Positions 54,460 to 62,488 of a stretch of 64,000 nucleotides of DNA are shown here, piece by piece; position 1 is the first letter of the stretch, and each line of letters opens with the position of its first letter. The stretch comes from Fusobacterium perfoetens ATCC 29250 (lineage in GTDB: Bacteria > Fusobacteriota > Fusobacteriia > Fusobacteriales > Fusobacteriaceae). The notes under the pieces were generated by a model. That model worked only from the letters and a program-made list of their open reading frames with translations, was not told the DNA's origin and did no database searches. The stretch lies in contig NZ_JHXW01000003.1 in the NCBI RefSeq assembly GCF_000622245.1, positions 62,001-126,000 on the forward strand, in the 5' to 3' direction. The translations under genes and the position numbers were made by a program.

Positions 54460-55092
54460 TTATTTTTTTAAACAAAGTTCTTTAAATTTAGGTAAAGTAA
54501 GACACCAATCACAAAATGTTCCCCAGTCTTCTTTAAGTTTATGATGTCTTCTTTGCTTATAAATAGTTTTTAATTGCAAATAGTTTGTAGTGACTCTCAT
54601 AGTTTGTTCAAGTCCTAATGGAGCATTAGAAATAATTTTCATAAATATTTCATATTTTGAATAAGTTTTTCCATCAATATTTTTATCTTCTTCATTTTCT
54701 TCAAATGAATTATAAATATCTACCCATTTTTGAAGATTTTCAATTACAATATCATCAACATATTTATTACAAGTTTCTTTAAGATTCATTTTAGTAATTC
54801 TGTGCATTTTAGAAGTTGAACTTACTATATCAGCAAAGTGATATCTTTGAAATTGTGGAGTCCAATAGTTAGGATATGTAATATCAAATTGCACAGTAAT
54901 TCCTTTTAGAAAACAATCATGACCACTAGCTGGAATAGCATTTCCAAGATGTTCTATTCTTTTTAAATCTTTTTCAGAAAGCTCACAAATATCATCTTCA
55001 TAAGGTAAAATATTTCCACTAATCATAGGATATCCACTAGCTTTGGCACTTTCTTCAAGTCCGTATACTCTTACATTAAATATATTTAACAT
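54460..55092 (-). CDS. Unknown protein, possibly a divergent ThyX-like fold
   Basis: A 210-residue protein I do not recognise with certainty. The order of features recalls flavin-dependent thymidylate synthase ThyX: an N-terminal strand with an SA segment, a GHDCFLKGITVQFDI strand, then QRYHFADIVSSTSKMHRI where ThyX has RHRxxSxNExSxR, and a final R-rich helix (TIYKQRRHHKLKEDWGTFCDWC). The RHR motif itself is not conserved, so ThyX activity is unlikely or altered. GGAGG lies ten bases before the ATG at 55092; an in-frame upstream start at 55125 lies beyond it. Similar proteins may occur in phages; no other phage gene is here. Confidence 0.55.
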   Translation of the reverse strand: MLNIFNVRVYGLEESAKASGYPMISGNILPYEDDICELSEKDLKRIEHLGNAIPASGHDCFLKGITVQFDITYPNYWTPQFQRYHFADIVSSTSKMHRITKMNLKETCNKYVDDIVIENLQKWVDIYNSFEENEEDKNIDGKTYSKYEIFMKIISNAPLGLEQTMRVTTNYLQLKTIYKQRRHHKLKEDWGTFCDWCLTLPKFKELCLKK

Positions 55093-55237
55093 TAAATTAT
55101 AACCTCCAAATAAAAAATTATACAATATATTATATCATTCTATATATAAAAAAAAAAGAAAAAATTAAAATGATAAATAAAATTTGTGATATAATAAGTA
55201 ATATGTAAAATTTATAGTAAGGAGGCCAATAAAAATT

Positions 55238-56008
55238 ATGAACTATAAAATAGATTTACATGTACATAGTAATACTAATCCACATGCATTTAGTACAATA
55301 GAAGAAAATGTAAATTTTGCTTGTGAAAATGGAATGGAAGTTATAGCTATTACAAACCATGGACCAGCACTTTTAGATACACCTCATTGGTGGCAATTAT
55401 TAAATATAAAAATATTACCAGAATATATAAAAGGTGTAAGAGTTTTAAAAGGTGTAGAAGCTAATATTATAGGAGAAAATGGAGAAATAGATATAAATCA
55501 GGCAATTTATAAAAATTTAGATATAGTATTATGTGGATTTCATGGATGTCCAGAATATCATAAAAATCAATCAATTGAAAAAAATACTAAAGCAGCAATA
55601 AATATTATAAAAAGTCAAAAAATAGATATTTTAGTTCATCCAGGGAATAAAGAGTTTCCTATAGATTTTGAAAAAGTTATAAAAATTGCAAAAGAAAATA
55701 ATGTAGCCATTGAAATAAATAATAGTTCATTAAGTGGAACTAGAGAAGGTTCTGAAATAAGATGTAGAGAAGTAGCTAAAATAGCTAAAAAATATGGTTG
55801 TTATTTAACTGTTAATACAGATTCTCATTATTGTAGATTAATAGGAAAAACAGATTTAGCAATGAAAATAGTAGAAGAAATAGAATATCCAGAAGAGTTA
55901 ATAATAAATAGTTCAGTTGAAAGATTAAATAACTTTTTAGAATTAAGAAAAAAATTAAGAGTTAAAGAAATATTTGATGATTATATTGAAAAAAGATTTA
56001 AATATTAA
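55238..56008 (+). CDS. PHP-domain phosphatase (YcdX-like)
   Basis: A 256-residue protein of the polymerase-and-histidinol-phosphatase family, YcdX type with a trinuclear metal site. Metal ligands are visible in IDLHVHSNTNPHAFST, AITNHGPALLD, LKGVEANI, CGFHGCPEYH, LVHPGN and NTDSHY. It is probably a phosphoesterase; the natural substrate is unknown. AAGGAGG precedes the ATG, and TATAAT at 55190-55195 is a likely -10. Confidence 0.88.
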   Translation: MNYKIDLHVHSNTNPHAFSTIEENVNFACENGMEVIAITNHGPALLDTPHWWQLLNIKILPEYIKGVRVLKGVEANIIGENGEIDINQAIYKNLDIVLCGFHGCPEYHKNQSIEKNTKAAINIIKSQKIDILVHPGNKEFPIDFEKVIKIAKENNVAIEINNSSLSGTREGSEIRCREVAKIAKKYGCYLTVNTDSHYCRLIGKTDLAMKIVEEIEYPEELIINSSVERLNNFLELRKKLRVKEIFDDYIEKRFKY

Positions 56009-56019
56009 AAATAATTAAA

Positions 56020-56048
56020 TTGAAGAAATAAAAAAAAGATGGTATAAT
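56020..56048 (+). promoter_or_regulatory. Promoter of fabK
   Basis: TTGAAG (56020-56025), a 17-base spacer and TATAAT (56043-56048). No inverted repeat resembling a FapR or FabT site was seen. Confidence 0.65.
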
Positions 56049-56083
56049 TTTTTTGGGAAAGATAAATAGTGTTAGGAGGAAGA

Positions 56084-57037
56084 ATGAAAAAAAATAGAAT
56101 ATGTCAATTATTAGGAATAAAATATCCTATCTTTCAAGGAGCTATGGCTTGGTTAGCTGATGGAAACTTAGCAGGACATGTTTCAAAAGCTGGTGGATTA
56201 GGAATAATAGCTGGTGGAGGAATGCCAATAGAGGTTTTACGTCAAGAAATAAAAAAGGCTAAAATGATAACTGATAATCCATTTGGAGTAAATTTAATGT
56301 TAATGATGCCAAATGTAGCTGAACAAATAGATGTATGTATAGAAGAAGGAGTAAAAGTAGTAACAACAGGTGCTGGGAATCCTGGGGTTTATATGGAAAA
56401 ATTAAAAGGAGCAGGGATAAAAGTTATACCAGTTGTTTCTTCTGTAGCTTTAGCTAAGAGAATGGAAAAAATAGGAGCAGATGCTTTAGTAGCAGAAGGA
56501 TTAGAAGCAGGAGGACATATAGGAGAGATAACAACAATGGCTCTTACTCCACAGATTGTAGAGGCTGTTTCTATACCAGTTATTTTAGCAGGAGGAGTTG
56601 GAGGAGGAAAACAATTCTTAGCAGCTTTTGCTTTAGGAGCAGAGGGAGTACAAGTAGGAACTAAATTTATAGTAGCAAATGAATGTAATGTACATGATAA
56701 TTATAAAGAAGCAATAATTAAGGCTAAAGATAGATCTACTGTTGCAACAGGAAATTATACTGGACATCCAGTAAGAGTTATTGAAAATAAATTTGCAAAA
56801 GAACTTTTAGAAATGGAAAAACAAGGAGCTTCTATAGAAGAATTGGAAGCAAAAGGAACAGGAAGATTAAGATTAGCTGCTATTGATGGAGATGTAAAAG
56901 AAGGAAGTGTAATGGCTGGTCAAGTAGCTTCTATGGTTACAAAAAGAGAGAGTGTTATAGAAATAATAGAAGGACTTATGAAAGATTTAGAAATAGAAAA
57001 AGAAAGATTAAATAAATACTTTGAAGAAATAAAATAA
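56084..57037 (+). CDS. fabK: Enoyl-ACP reductase II (FMN-dependent)
   Basis: A 317-residue flavoprotein with the nitronate-monooxygenase/FabK barrel: [32 protein letters not shown], the FMN phosphate-binding [26 protein letters not shown] and [10 protein letters not shown]. FabK reduces enoyl-ACP in fatty acid synthesis and replaces FabI in several anaerobes. The start is ATG at 56084 after AGGAGGA; an in-frame GTG at 56069 is upstream of that site. It stands as a single gene, away from other fab genes. Confidence 0.92.
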   Translation: MKKNRICQLLGIKYPIFQGAMAWLADGNLAGHVSKAGGLGIIAGGGMPIEVLRQEIKKAKMITDNPFGVNLMLMMPNVAEQIDVCIEEGVKVVTTGAGNPGVYMEKLKGAGIKVIPVVSSVALAKRMEKIGADALVAEGLEAGGHIGEITTMALTPQIVEAVSIPVILAGGVGGGKQFLAAFALGAEGVQVGTKFIVANECNVHDNYKEAIIKAKDRSTVATGNYTGHPVRVIENKFAKELLEMEKQGASIEELEAKGTGRLRLAAIDGDVKEGSVMAGQVASMVTKRESVIEIIEGLMKDLEIEKERLNKYFEEIK

Positions 57038-57044
57038 AAAATTT

Positions 57045-57083
57045 AAACTATCTTTAATAAAAAAATTAAAGATAGTTTTTTTT
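57045..57083 (+). terminator. Terminator of fabK
   Basis: A perfect 14-bp stem, AAACTATCTTTAAT (57045-57058) with ATTAAAGATAGTTT (57065-57078), then T tract. Confidence 0.9.
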
Positions 57084-57120
57084 ATATTAATAAAATGTTA
57101 TAATGTATTATATTAAAAAT

Positions 57121-57167
57121 AAAGGAGGATATATAAATATTAATTATTTATATAAAATAAAATTATG
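57121..57167 (+). promoter_or_regulatory. Shine-Dalgarno bridged to the kdsD start by a hairpin
   Basis: AAAGGAGG (57121-57128) lies 36 bases before the kdsD ATG. Between them a perfect 10-bp A-U hairpin, TATATAAATA (57130-57139) with TATTTATATA (57145-57154), would bring the site to an effective 11-base spacing. An in-frame stop (57153-57155) excludes any upstream start. Confidence 0.6.
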
Positions 57168-58130
57168 AATTCAATAGAAATGGCAAAAAAATTATTTGAT
57201 TCAGAAATAGAAGAACTTATAAAAGTAAGAAATAAAATAGATGATAATATAGAAAAAATTGTTGAATTAATTTTAAATTCAAAAGGAAAAGTTGTTATAA
57301 CAGGAATAGGAAAGTCAGGACTTATAGGAAAAAAAATAGCAGCTACTTTAGCTTCTACTGGGACTCATGCAATATTTATGAATTCAGCAGAGGGACTTCA
57401 TGGTGATTTAGGAATGATATGTGAAGAAGATGTAGTTATAGCAATTTCTAACAGTGGAAATAGTGAAGAAGTATTATCTTTAATACCATCAATAAAGAGA
57501 ATAGGAGCCACTTTAGTTGCAATGACAGGAAATAAGAAATCACCTCTAGGTAGAGAAGCAAAATATATATTAAATATAGGAATAGAAAAAGAAGGGTGTC
57601 CTTTAAATTTAGCTCCTATGTCTTCAGCTACTTCTACTCTTGTTATGGGAGATGCTTTAGCTTCTATTTTAATAGAAAAAAGAAAATTTAAACCTGAAAA
57701 TTTTGCAATTTATCATCCAGGAGGAACATTAGGAAGAAGATTATTAATGAAAGTAAGAGATGTTATGCATACAGGAGACAATCTTCCATTAGTAAATGAT
57801 ATTTCATCAGTTGATGAAGTTATTTTAAGAATGACTAAAAAAAGATTAGGAGCAGTTTGTGTTATGAATTCAGAAAATAAAATGGTAGGAATAATAACAG
57901 AAGGAGATTTAAGGAGAGCTTTAAGTAAGAAAGAAGAATTCTTTAAAATGAAAGCTGAAAATATCATGACGAAGAACTTTACTTATGCAGATGAGGGAAT
58001 AATGGCTATTGAAGCCTTGGATTTAATGGAAAATAGAGAAAATCAAATATCAGTTTTACCTGTTATGAAAAATGGAGAGTTAGTTGGAATAGTAAGAGTA
58101 CATGATTTATTAAATGTAGTAGGAAGATAA
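57165..58130 (+). CDS. kdsD: Arabinose-5-phosphate isomerase (KdsD/KpsF/GutQ)
   Basis: A 321-residue enzyme making arabinose 5-phosphate, the precursor of Kdo. The SIS domain covers residues 30-170 (VVITGIGKSGLIGKKIAATL; SAEGLHGDLGMI; AISNSGNSEEVL), then HPGGTLGRRLL and a CBS pair to the C-terminus (RDVMHTGDNLPLV; ENIMTKNFTYADEG). The three SIS-CBS paralogs KdsD, KpsF and GutQ cannot be told apart by sequence. The start is unusual: the ribosome site is 36 bases upstream with a hairpin between. KdsC of the same pathway is encoded at 29874. Confidence 0.92.
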   Translation: MNSIEMAKKLFDSEIEELIKVRNKIDDNIEKIVELILNSKGKVVITGIGKSGLIGKKIAATLASTGTHAIFMNSAEGLHGDLGMICEEDVVIAISNSGNSEEVLSLIPSIKRIGATLVAMTGNKKSPLGREAKYILNIGIEKEGCPLNLAPMSSATSTLVMGDALASILIEKRKFKPENFAIYHPGGTLGRRLLMKVRDVMHTGDNLPLVNDISSVDEVILRMTKKRLGAVCVMNSENKMVGIITEGDLRRALSKKEEFFKMKAENIMTKNFTYADEGIMAIEALDLMENRENQISVLPVMKNGELVGIVRVHDLLNVVGR

Positions 58131-58203
58131 AAAATATTTTGATTTTAAAAATATGAAGTATAAAAAATAATTTTATAAACTAAAGTATTTAATTTCATAT
58201 TTA

Positions 58204-58232
58204 TTGACAAAACAAAAAATATTTAGTATAAT
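58204..58232 (+). promoter_or_regulatory. Consensus promoter of the DUF1858 gene
   Basis: Exact TTGACA (58204-58209), 17-base spacer, exact TATAAT (58227-58232). It is the only full-consensus promoter I noticed, so strong expression is expected. Confidence 0.85.
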
Positions 58233-58281
58233 ATTTTTTGGAAAGAAATGTAATAATATAAAAATTAAGGAGTGAATTTAT

Positions 58282-58485
58282 ATGGTAACAAGAGATAGTA
58301 ATATATTAGAAGTAGCAAGAAAATATCCAGTAGTAGGAATGGTATTTAGAAAATATGGATTAGGTTGCATAGGATGTATGGTTGCAGCAGGAGAAACTTT
58401 AGGAGAAGGAATTGAATCTCACGGATTAAATGCTGATATCATAATTGATGAAATCAACAGACTAATAGAAGAAGAATCTAAATAA
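58282..58485 (+). CDS. DUF1858 small protein
   Basis: A 67-residue protein of the DUF1858 family (also related to the N-terminal domain of ScdA/RIC iron-sulfur repair proteins). Seen: the start IVEVARKYP-like ILEVARKYPVVGMVFRKYG and the redox pair GCIGCMVA (C-x2-C). The two cysteines suggest redox or iron-sulfur chemistry. It has its own consensus promoter, AAGGAG ribosome site and terminator. The function is not established. Confidence 0.88.
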   Translation: MVTRDSNILEVARKYPVVGMVFRKYGLGCIGCMVAAGETLGEGIESHGLNADIIIDEINRLIEEESK

Positions 58486-58498
58486 AAAATTGAATTAT

Positions 58499-58527
58499 AA
58501 CACCTTAATTTTTTAAGGTGTTTTTTT
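58499..58527 (+). terminator. Terminator of the DUF1858 gene
   Basis: AACACCTTAA (58499-58508) pairs with TTAAGGTGTT (58513-58522), then seven T. Confidence 0.9.
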
Positions 58528-58565
58528 ATTTTTAATAAAATACTAATGTAATGTTTTTATTTTTC

Positions 58566-58594
58566 TTGACAAAAAAAATAAAATATATTATTAT
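58566..58594 (+). promoter_or_regulatory. Promoter of the purine permease transcript
   Basis: TTGACA (58566-58571), 17-base spacer, TATTAT (58589-58594). The riboswitch follows within 30 bases. Confidence 0.7.
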
Positions 58595-58617
58595 GTGATA
58601 TAAAAATAATAACAAGG

Positions 58618-58683
58618 ATTTCATATAAGCCTATAATATGGTTAGGCGTTTCTACATACAACTGTAAATTGTATACTATGGCC
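58618..58683 (+). ncRNA. Purine riboswitch aptamer, guanine class
   Basis: The aptamer shows the conserved core: CATATAA entry (P1 5' strand), P2 GCCTA/TAGGC with loop AATATGG, the TTTCTAC junction, P3 ATACAA/TTGTAT with loop CTGTAAA, and ACTATG exit. The base that selects ligand is C (58676), so guanine or hypoxanthine rather than adenine is expected. P1 is short (CATA/TATG plus one U-G). An intrinsic terminator follows 30 bases later, implying repression by terminating transcription before the permease gene. Confidence 0.92.
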
Positions 58684-58711
58684 AGCTCATATTTTATTAT
58701 TTTCTGTTAAT

Positions 58712-58738
58712 AAAAGGCCTTTTAAAAAGGCCTTTTTA
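58712..58738 (+). terminator. Riboswitch expression-platform terminator
   Basis: AAAAGGCCTT (58712-58721) pairs with AAGGCCTTTT (58727-58736), ending in T. The self-complementary GGCC just after the aptamer (58680-58683) could compete for the stem. Confidence 0.85.
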
Positions 58739-58768
58739 TAATTTTATTAATTTTTATGGAGGATTTTT

Positions 58769-60082
58769 ATGGAAAAGTTTTTTAAACTTAAAGAAAAAAA
58801 CACAACAGTAAAACAAGAAATCATTGCTGGTATCACAACATTTCTAACTATGGCTTATATTGTATTTGTAAATCCAGCTATTCTTTCAGCTACTAAGATG
58901 GATCAAGGAGCTTTAATAACAGCTACTTGCTTATCAGCAATTATTGGTACAGGACTTACAGGAATTTGGGTAAATGCACCTTTTGCTATGGCTCCAGGAA
59001 TGGGATTAAATGCTTTCTTTGCTTTTACACTTGTTTTTGGACAAGGAGCAACATGGCAAGAAGCTTTAGGGGTTGTATTTTTATCAGGAGTAATATTTGT
59101 TATATTAACAGTGACTGGAGTTAGAAAAGCTTTAATAGAAGCAATTCCTATAGAATTAAGATTGGCAACAGGAGCTGGAATTGGATTATTTATAGCTTTT
59201 TTAGGAATGCAAACAATGGGATTAATCGTAGATAATCCAGCTACTTTAGTTGGACTTGGAAAATTTACAAAGCCTTTAACATTATCTGTAATTGGTTTAA
59301 TTATAATGGGATTTTTAGAAGTTAGAAAGAAAAAAGGTGGAATTCTTTTAGGGATATTAATAACAACTATTTTAGGAATTATGGTTGGAGAAATAGAAAT
59401 GCCAAAACAATTTGTATCAATGCCACCTAGTATAGCTCCAATAGCTTTTAAATTAGATATAATAGGAGCTTTGAAACCAGCTTTAATAGGTTCTATTTTT
59501 TCATTCTTATTTGTAGATTTATTTGATTCATTAGGAACTATATTAGCTTGTGCTAATGAAGCTGGACTTATAGACAAAGATGGAAAAGTAGATAAAATTG
59601 ATAAAATATTAGAAGTTGATGCAGCTTCTACAATAATAGGTTCTTTATTAGGGACTTCAACAGTAACAACTTTTGTTGAATCAGCTTCAGGAATAGCTGC
59701 TGGAGGAAGAACAGGATTGACATCATTAACTACAGCCTTTTGTTTCTTTTTAACACTATTCTTATCACCAGTAATAGGAATAGTTCCAGGGTATGCTACA
59801 GCACCAGCTTTAATAATAGTTGGAGTATTTATGTTTAAAAACTTACTTGATATAAATTTAAAAGATTTAGAAACAGCTATACCTTGTTTCTTAACAATAG
59901 CTATGATGCCATTATCATATAGTATTTCAATAGGATTAGCTTTTGGATTTGTATCATATGTTTTAATAAAAATATTTGTTGGAAAAATAAAAGAAGTCAA
60001 TTTAATTCTTTGGATTGTAGCATTCTTTTCATTTTTAGAAGTTTCAGGATTAATGAGTAGTTTTGTAGCTAAATTTTTCTAG
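58769..60082 (+). CDS. NCS2/AzgA-type guanine-hypoxanthine permease
   Basis: A 437-residue membrane transporter with about thirteen helices. Motifs: AGITTFLTMAYIVFVNP, PGMGLNAFFAF, the FLFVDLFDSLGTILAC helix and TTFVESASGIAAGGRTG, all as in PbuG/AzgA/GhxP proteins. It imports guanine and/or hypoxanthine by proton symport, in agreement with the guanine riboswitch in its leader. A long open frame on the opposite strand (58903-60000) is a codon-bias mirror, not a gene. Confidence 0.93.
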   Translation: MEKFFKLKEKNTTVKQEIIAGITTFLTMAYIVFVNPAILSATKMDQGALITATCLSAIIGTGLTGIWVNAPFAMAPGMGLNAFFAFTLVFGQGATWQEALGVVFLSGVIFVILTVTGVRKALIEAIPIELRLATGAGIGLFIAFLGMQTMGLIVDNPATLVGLGKFTKPLTLSVIGLIIMGFLEVRKKKGGILLGILITTILGIMVGEIEMPKQFVSMPPSIAPIAFKLDIIGALKPALIGSIFSFLFVDLFDSLGTILACANEAGLIDKDGKVDKIDKILEVDAASTIIGSLLGTSTVTTFVESASGIAAGGRTGLTSLTTAFCFFLTLFLSPVIGIVPGYATAPALIIVGVFMFKNLLDINLKDLETAIPCFLTIAMMPLSYSISIGLAFGFVSYVLIKIFVGKIKEVNLILWIVAFFSFLEVSGLMSSFVAKFF

Positions 60083-60108
60083 CATAAATTTAAGAAATAT
60101 TATATAAT

Positions 60109-60144
60109 AGATAGTGTAATTAATTCATTACACTATCTTTTTTT
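60109..60144 (+). terminator. Terminator of the purine permease gene
   Basis: GATAGTGTAAT (60110-60120) pairs with ATTACACTATC (60127-60137), then seven T. Confidence 0.9.
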
Positions 60145-60146
60145 AT

Positions 60147-60182
60147 AAGGAGGAAGGTAATAAATACCTGATAAAAACTATG
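60147..60182 (+). promoter_or_regulatory. Shine-Dalgarno bridged to the AEC start by a hairpin
   Basis: AAGGAGG (60147-60153) is 26 bases before the ATG at 60180. A hairpin AGGTA (60155-60159)/TACCT (60165-60169) lies between, leaving one base before and ten after it, the same arrangement as at kdsD. Confidence 0.55.
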
Positions 60183-61133
60183 ATGATTGAAAATTTATTA
60201 GTATCTTTAAATGTTGTCTTTCCTATTTTTGTGATGTTAACTATTGGAGTATATGTGAGAAAGAAAAAAATGGTGACAGACGAGTCTTTAGGGATTATGA
60301 ATAAATTAGTTTTTAGGATATTTATGAGTTCTTTACTTTTTATAAATATATCAAATATGGATGTGAAAGCTGTATTAGATGTAAAAAATCTAAAGTTAGT
60401 AGGAATTATATGGGGGTCATTATTTTTTATAACAGTATGTTGTTATTTTTTATTTGAGAGAACAATGACAGATAGAAATAAAATTCCTGTAATGATACAA
60501 GGGGCTTATAGAGCAAATTTAGCTTTATTTGGAATTCCTATGGCAATGTCACTATATGGAGAAAAAGGTTTAGGAGTAATGTCATTAGTTAGTGCTGCTG
60601 CTATACCACTTACTAATATGATGGCAGTAAGTTTATTAGAAGGTTATGCAACTAAAAAAGTAAATTTTAAGAAAGTAGTTGTTTCAATAGCTAAAAATCC
60701 TTTGATAATTTGTAGTACATTAGCATTAATGGTTGTATTTTTAGATATAAAATTACCAAAACTTATAAAAAATCCTATAGTCAGTTTAGGCCAAGTTGCT
60801 ACTCCATTATCATTTGTTGTATTAGGAGCTACTTTAAAATTTGATAGTTTGGTAAAAAATTTAAAATTAAGTATGGTGGCCAATACAATAAAATTAGTAA
60901 TTCTACCTTTAATAGCTATGACAATAGGAATAAAAGCAGGGTTTACAAATGAACATTTATTAGGAATATTAGGGGCTACAGGAGCTCCTGGAGCTGTGTC
61001 TTCATTTATAATGGTAAAAGAAATTGGAGGAGATGAAGATTTGGCTGCTGAATTAGTAGTATCTTCAACATTAATATCTATATTAACATTATTTTTATGG
61101 ATATTTATTTTAAAAACTTTTAATTATTTATAA
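60180..61133 (+). CDS. AEC-family (auxin efflux carrier type) transporter
   Basis: A 317-residue membrane protein with about ten helices and AEC features: GAYRANLALFGIPMAMSLYGEKG in the middle and LGATGAPGAVSSFIMVKEIGGDED at the C-terminus. It is only distantly like the AEC protein encoded at 3242. Likely an organic-acid carrier; substrate unknown. ATG at 60180 or 60183; the nearest ribosome site is separated by a hairpin. Two small genes follow on the same strand. Confidence 0.87.
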   Translation: MMIENLLVSLNVVFPIFVMLTIGVYVRKKKMVTDESLGIMNKLVFRIFMSSLLFINISNMDVKAVLDVKNLKLVGIIWGSLFFITVCCYFLFERTMTDRNKIPVMIQGAYRANLALFGIPMAMSLYGEKGLGVMSLVSAAAIPLTNMMAVSLLEGYATKKVNFKKVVVSIAKNPLIICSTLALMVVFLDIKLPKLIKNPIVSLGQVATPLSFVVLGATLKFDSLVKNLKLSMVANTIKLVILPLIAMTIGIKAGFTNEHLLGILGATGAPGAVSSFIMVKEIGGDEDLAAELVVSSTLISILTLFLWIFILKTFNYL

Positions 61134-61157
61134 AAAAATTTAATTAAGGAAAAAGAA

Positions 61158-61295
61158 ATGAATAAAAATTTTGATAGAGAAATAGAATTACAAATGGAAA
61201 AATCATTGAAAAAAATTCCTTGGGAAATAAAAAAAATAAAATTTATTTTGACAGTTATAAAAAAATGGAAAAAATTTATAAGTTTATTTAGATAA
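61158..61295 (+). CDS. Small protein of 45 residues, unknown
   Basis: A short ORF starting MNKNFDREIELQMEKS and ending KKWKKFISLFR. AAGGAA lies about six bases upstream of the ATG. It is very basic with an amphipathic, possibly membrane-active C-terminal helix (IKFILTVIKKWKKFISL). No family recognised. It is placed between the AEC gene and the acidic small gene at 61307, with spacings of 24 and 11 bases, consistent with an operon. Without homologues the call is uncertain. Confidence 0.4.
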   Translation: MNKNFDREIELQMEKSLKKIPWEIKKIKFILTVIKKWKKFISLFR

Positions 61296-61306
61296 GAGGA
61301 GAAAAG

Positions 61307-61588
61307 ATGGATAAAAAAATAGAAAAAATTGTAAAAAAAATAGATGAAGAATTTAAAAATAGAGGTTTTGAGATAACAGAGGATTTAATTGAGTTGGTAG
61401 AAACAACAGAAAGTGTTTCAAAAGCTTTAGCTAATACTAATTTCAATAATATAGAGATATTTCAAGTGGATGAAGAAAATGCTATAGGATTTACTTTAGA
61501 TGAAATGCAGGTAAATTTTTTTATAGAGTATGGTGAAGATGAAGAGGGACCTTGGTATGAAGCATCAGTTGAGATTATAAATTTCTAA
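61307..61588 (+). CDS. Small acidic protein, unknown
   Basis: A 93-residue, strongly acidic protein with no recognised family. The first half is helical (IEKIVKKIDEEFKNRGFEI; LIELVETTESVSKALAN); the second half looks like beta strands (IGFTLDEMQVNFFIEYG). No signal peptide. GAGGAG precedes the ATG. A strong terminator follows. Coding is supported by codon use, the ribosome site and the terminator. Confidence 0.7.
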   Translation: MDKKIEKIVKKIDEEFKNRGFEITEDLIELVETTESVSKALANTNFNNIEIFQVDEENAIGFTLDEMQVNFFIEYGEDEEGPWYEASVEIINF

Positions 61589-61591
61589 AAT

Positions 61592-61628
61592 AAAAAGAGA
61601 TATTATAATATATAATATCTCTTTTTTA
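61592..61628. terminator. Bidirectional terminator
   Basis: AGAGATATTATA (61596-61607) pairs with TATAATATCTCT (61611-61622), flanked by A and T runs, between converging genes. Confidence 0.9.
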
Positions 61629-61666
61629 TATAATTTCAATAAATTTATTTATTAAAAATTAATAAA

Positions 61667-62320
61667 TTAAAAAGTTTCTAATAATTTTTCTAGTTCTTTT
61701 GAAGTTTTAGCAAAAATTTTACCACCTTTTTTTATTAAAAATTCTTTATCTCTAAATCCCCATAAGACAGCTATAGTTTTTACATCAGCATTTTTTCCTG
61801 TAAGTAAATCTACTTCGGAATCTCCAATATAAATAGTTTCCTCTTTTGAAATATTAAAATATTTAATAGCTTCATTAATAGTATCTGGATTTGGTTTTAA
61901 AGGAAATTTCTTATTATCTCCAATAACTAAATCTATAGAATTTTTAAAAAATTTATTAACAATTATATCAGCAGAATTTTGAACTTTATTAGTTATAATT
62001 CCTATTTTTATTCCCTTAGAATGTAAATTTTTTATTAAATCAGTAACTCCAGGATAAGGAGAAGTTTTAATTAAAGAGTGGTCTTTATAGTATAATATCA
62101 TTTCTTTATAACATTTTTCTATAATAAGTTCAGAGGTATTTTCTGGAACAGCTCTTTCTATTAATTTTCTTATTCCATTTCCAACAAAATTTCTGATTTC
62201 TTCAATAGTTCTTGTAGGAAAATTATTTATTGTTAAGATATGATTTGTACTATCTGTTAAATCTTCCAGTGTATTCATAAGAGTTCCATCTAAATCAAAT
62301 AAAATTAGTTTTATAGCCAT
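61667..62320 (-). CDS. HAD-family phosphatase, phosphoglycolate phosphatase-like
   Basis: A 217-residue HAD hydrolase with an alpha-helical cap (Gph/PGP subfamily). The motifs are LFDLDGTLMNTLED (I), ITNK (II), KPNPDTI (Lys, III) and IGDSEVDLLTGKNAD (IV). It probably dephosphorylates phosphoglycolate or another small phosphate ester. AAAGGAG is the ribosome site. A single gene. Confidence 0.87.
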   Translation of the reverse strand: MAIKLILFDLDGTLMNTLEDLTDSTNHILTINNFPTRTIEEIRNFVGNGIRKLIERAVPENTSELIIEKCYKEMILYYKDHSLIKTSPYPGVTDLIKNLHSKGIKIGIITNKVQNSADIIVNKFFKNSIDLVIGDNKKFPLKPNPDTINEAIKYFNISKEETIYIGDSEVDLLTGKNADVKTIAVLWGFRDKEFLIKKGGKIFAKTSKELEKLLETF

Positions 62321-62488
62321 ATTATCTCCTTTAATATTTAGTGTACAATAATATTATATCATATTTTTTGTTTTAAAATAAAAGTTAGATAGTTTTTCTT
62401 TACTCAAAAGTTATTTTATGATACAATAAAAAGTGTTGAAAATTATTGTAATTATTTTATATATAGATAAGTAAGGTTAGGAGGAATT

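Noticed and set aside
58618-58683. Adenine-class reading of the purine riboswitch
   Set aside because: The selecting base in the 3' junction is C (ACTATG), not U, and the downstream gene is a guanine/hypoxanthine-type permease.
58903-60000. A 365-codon open frame on the minus strand opposite the purine permease
   Set aside because: It is the mirror of a hydrophobic, A/T-biased gene: low-complexity Ile/Pro/Asn/Lys composition, no ribosome site and no family match.
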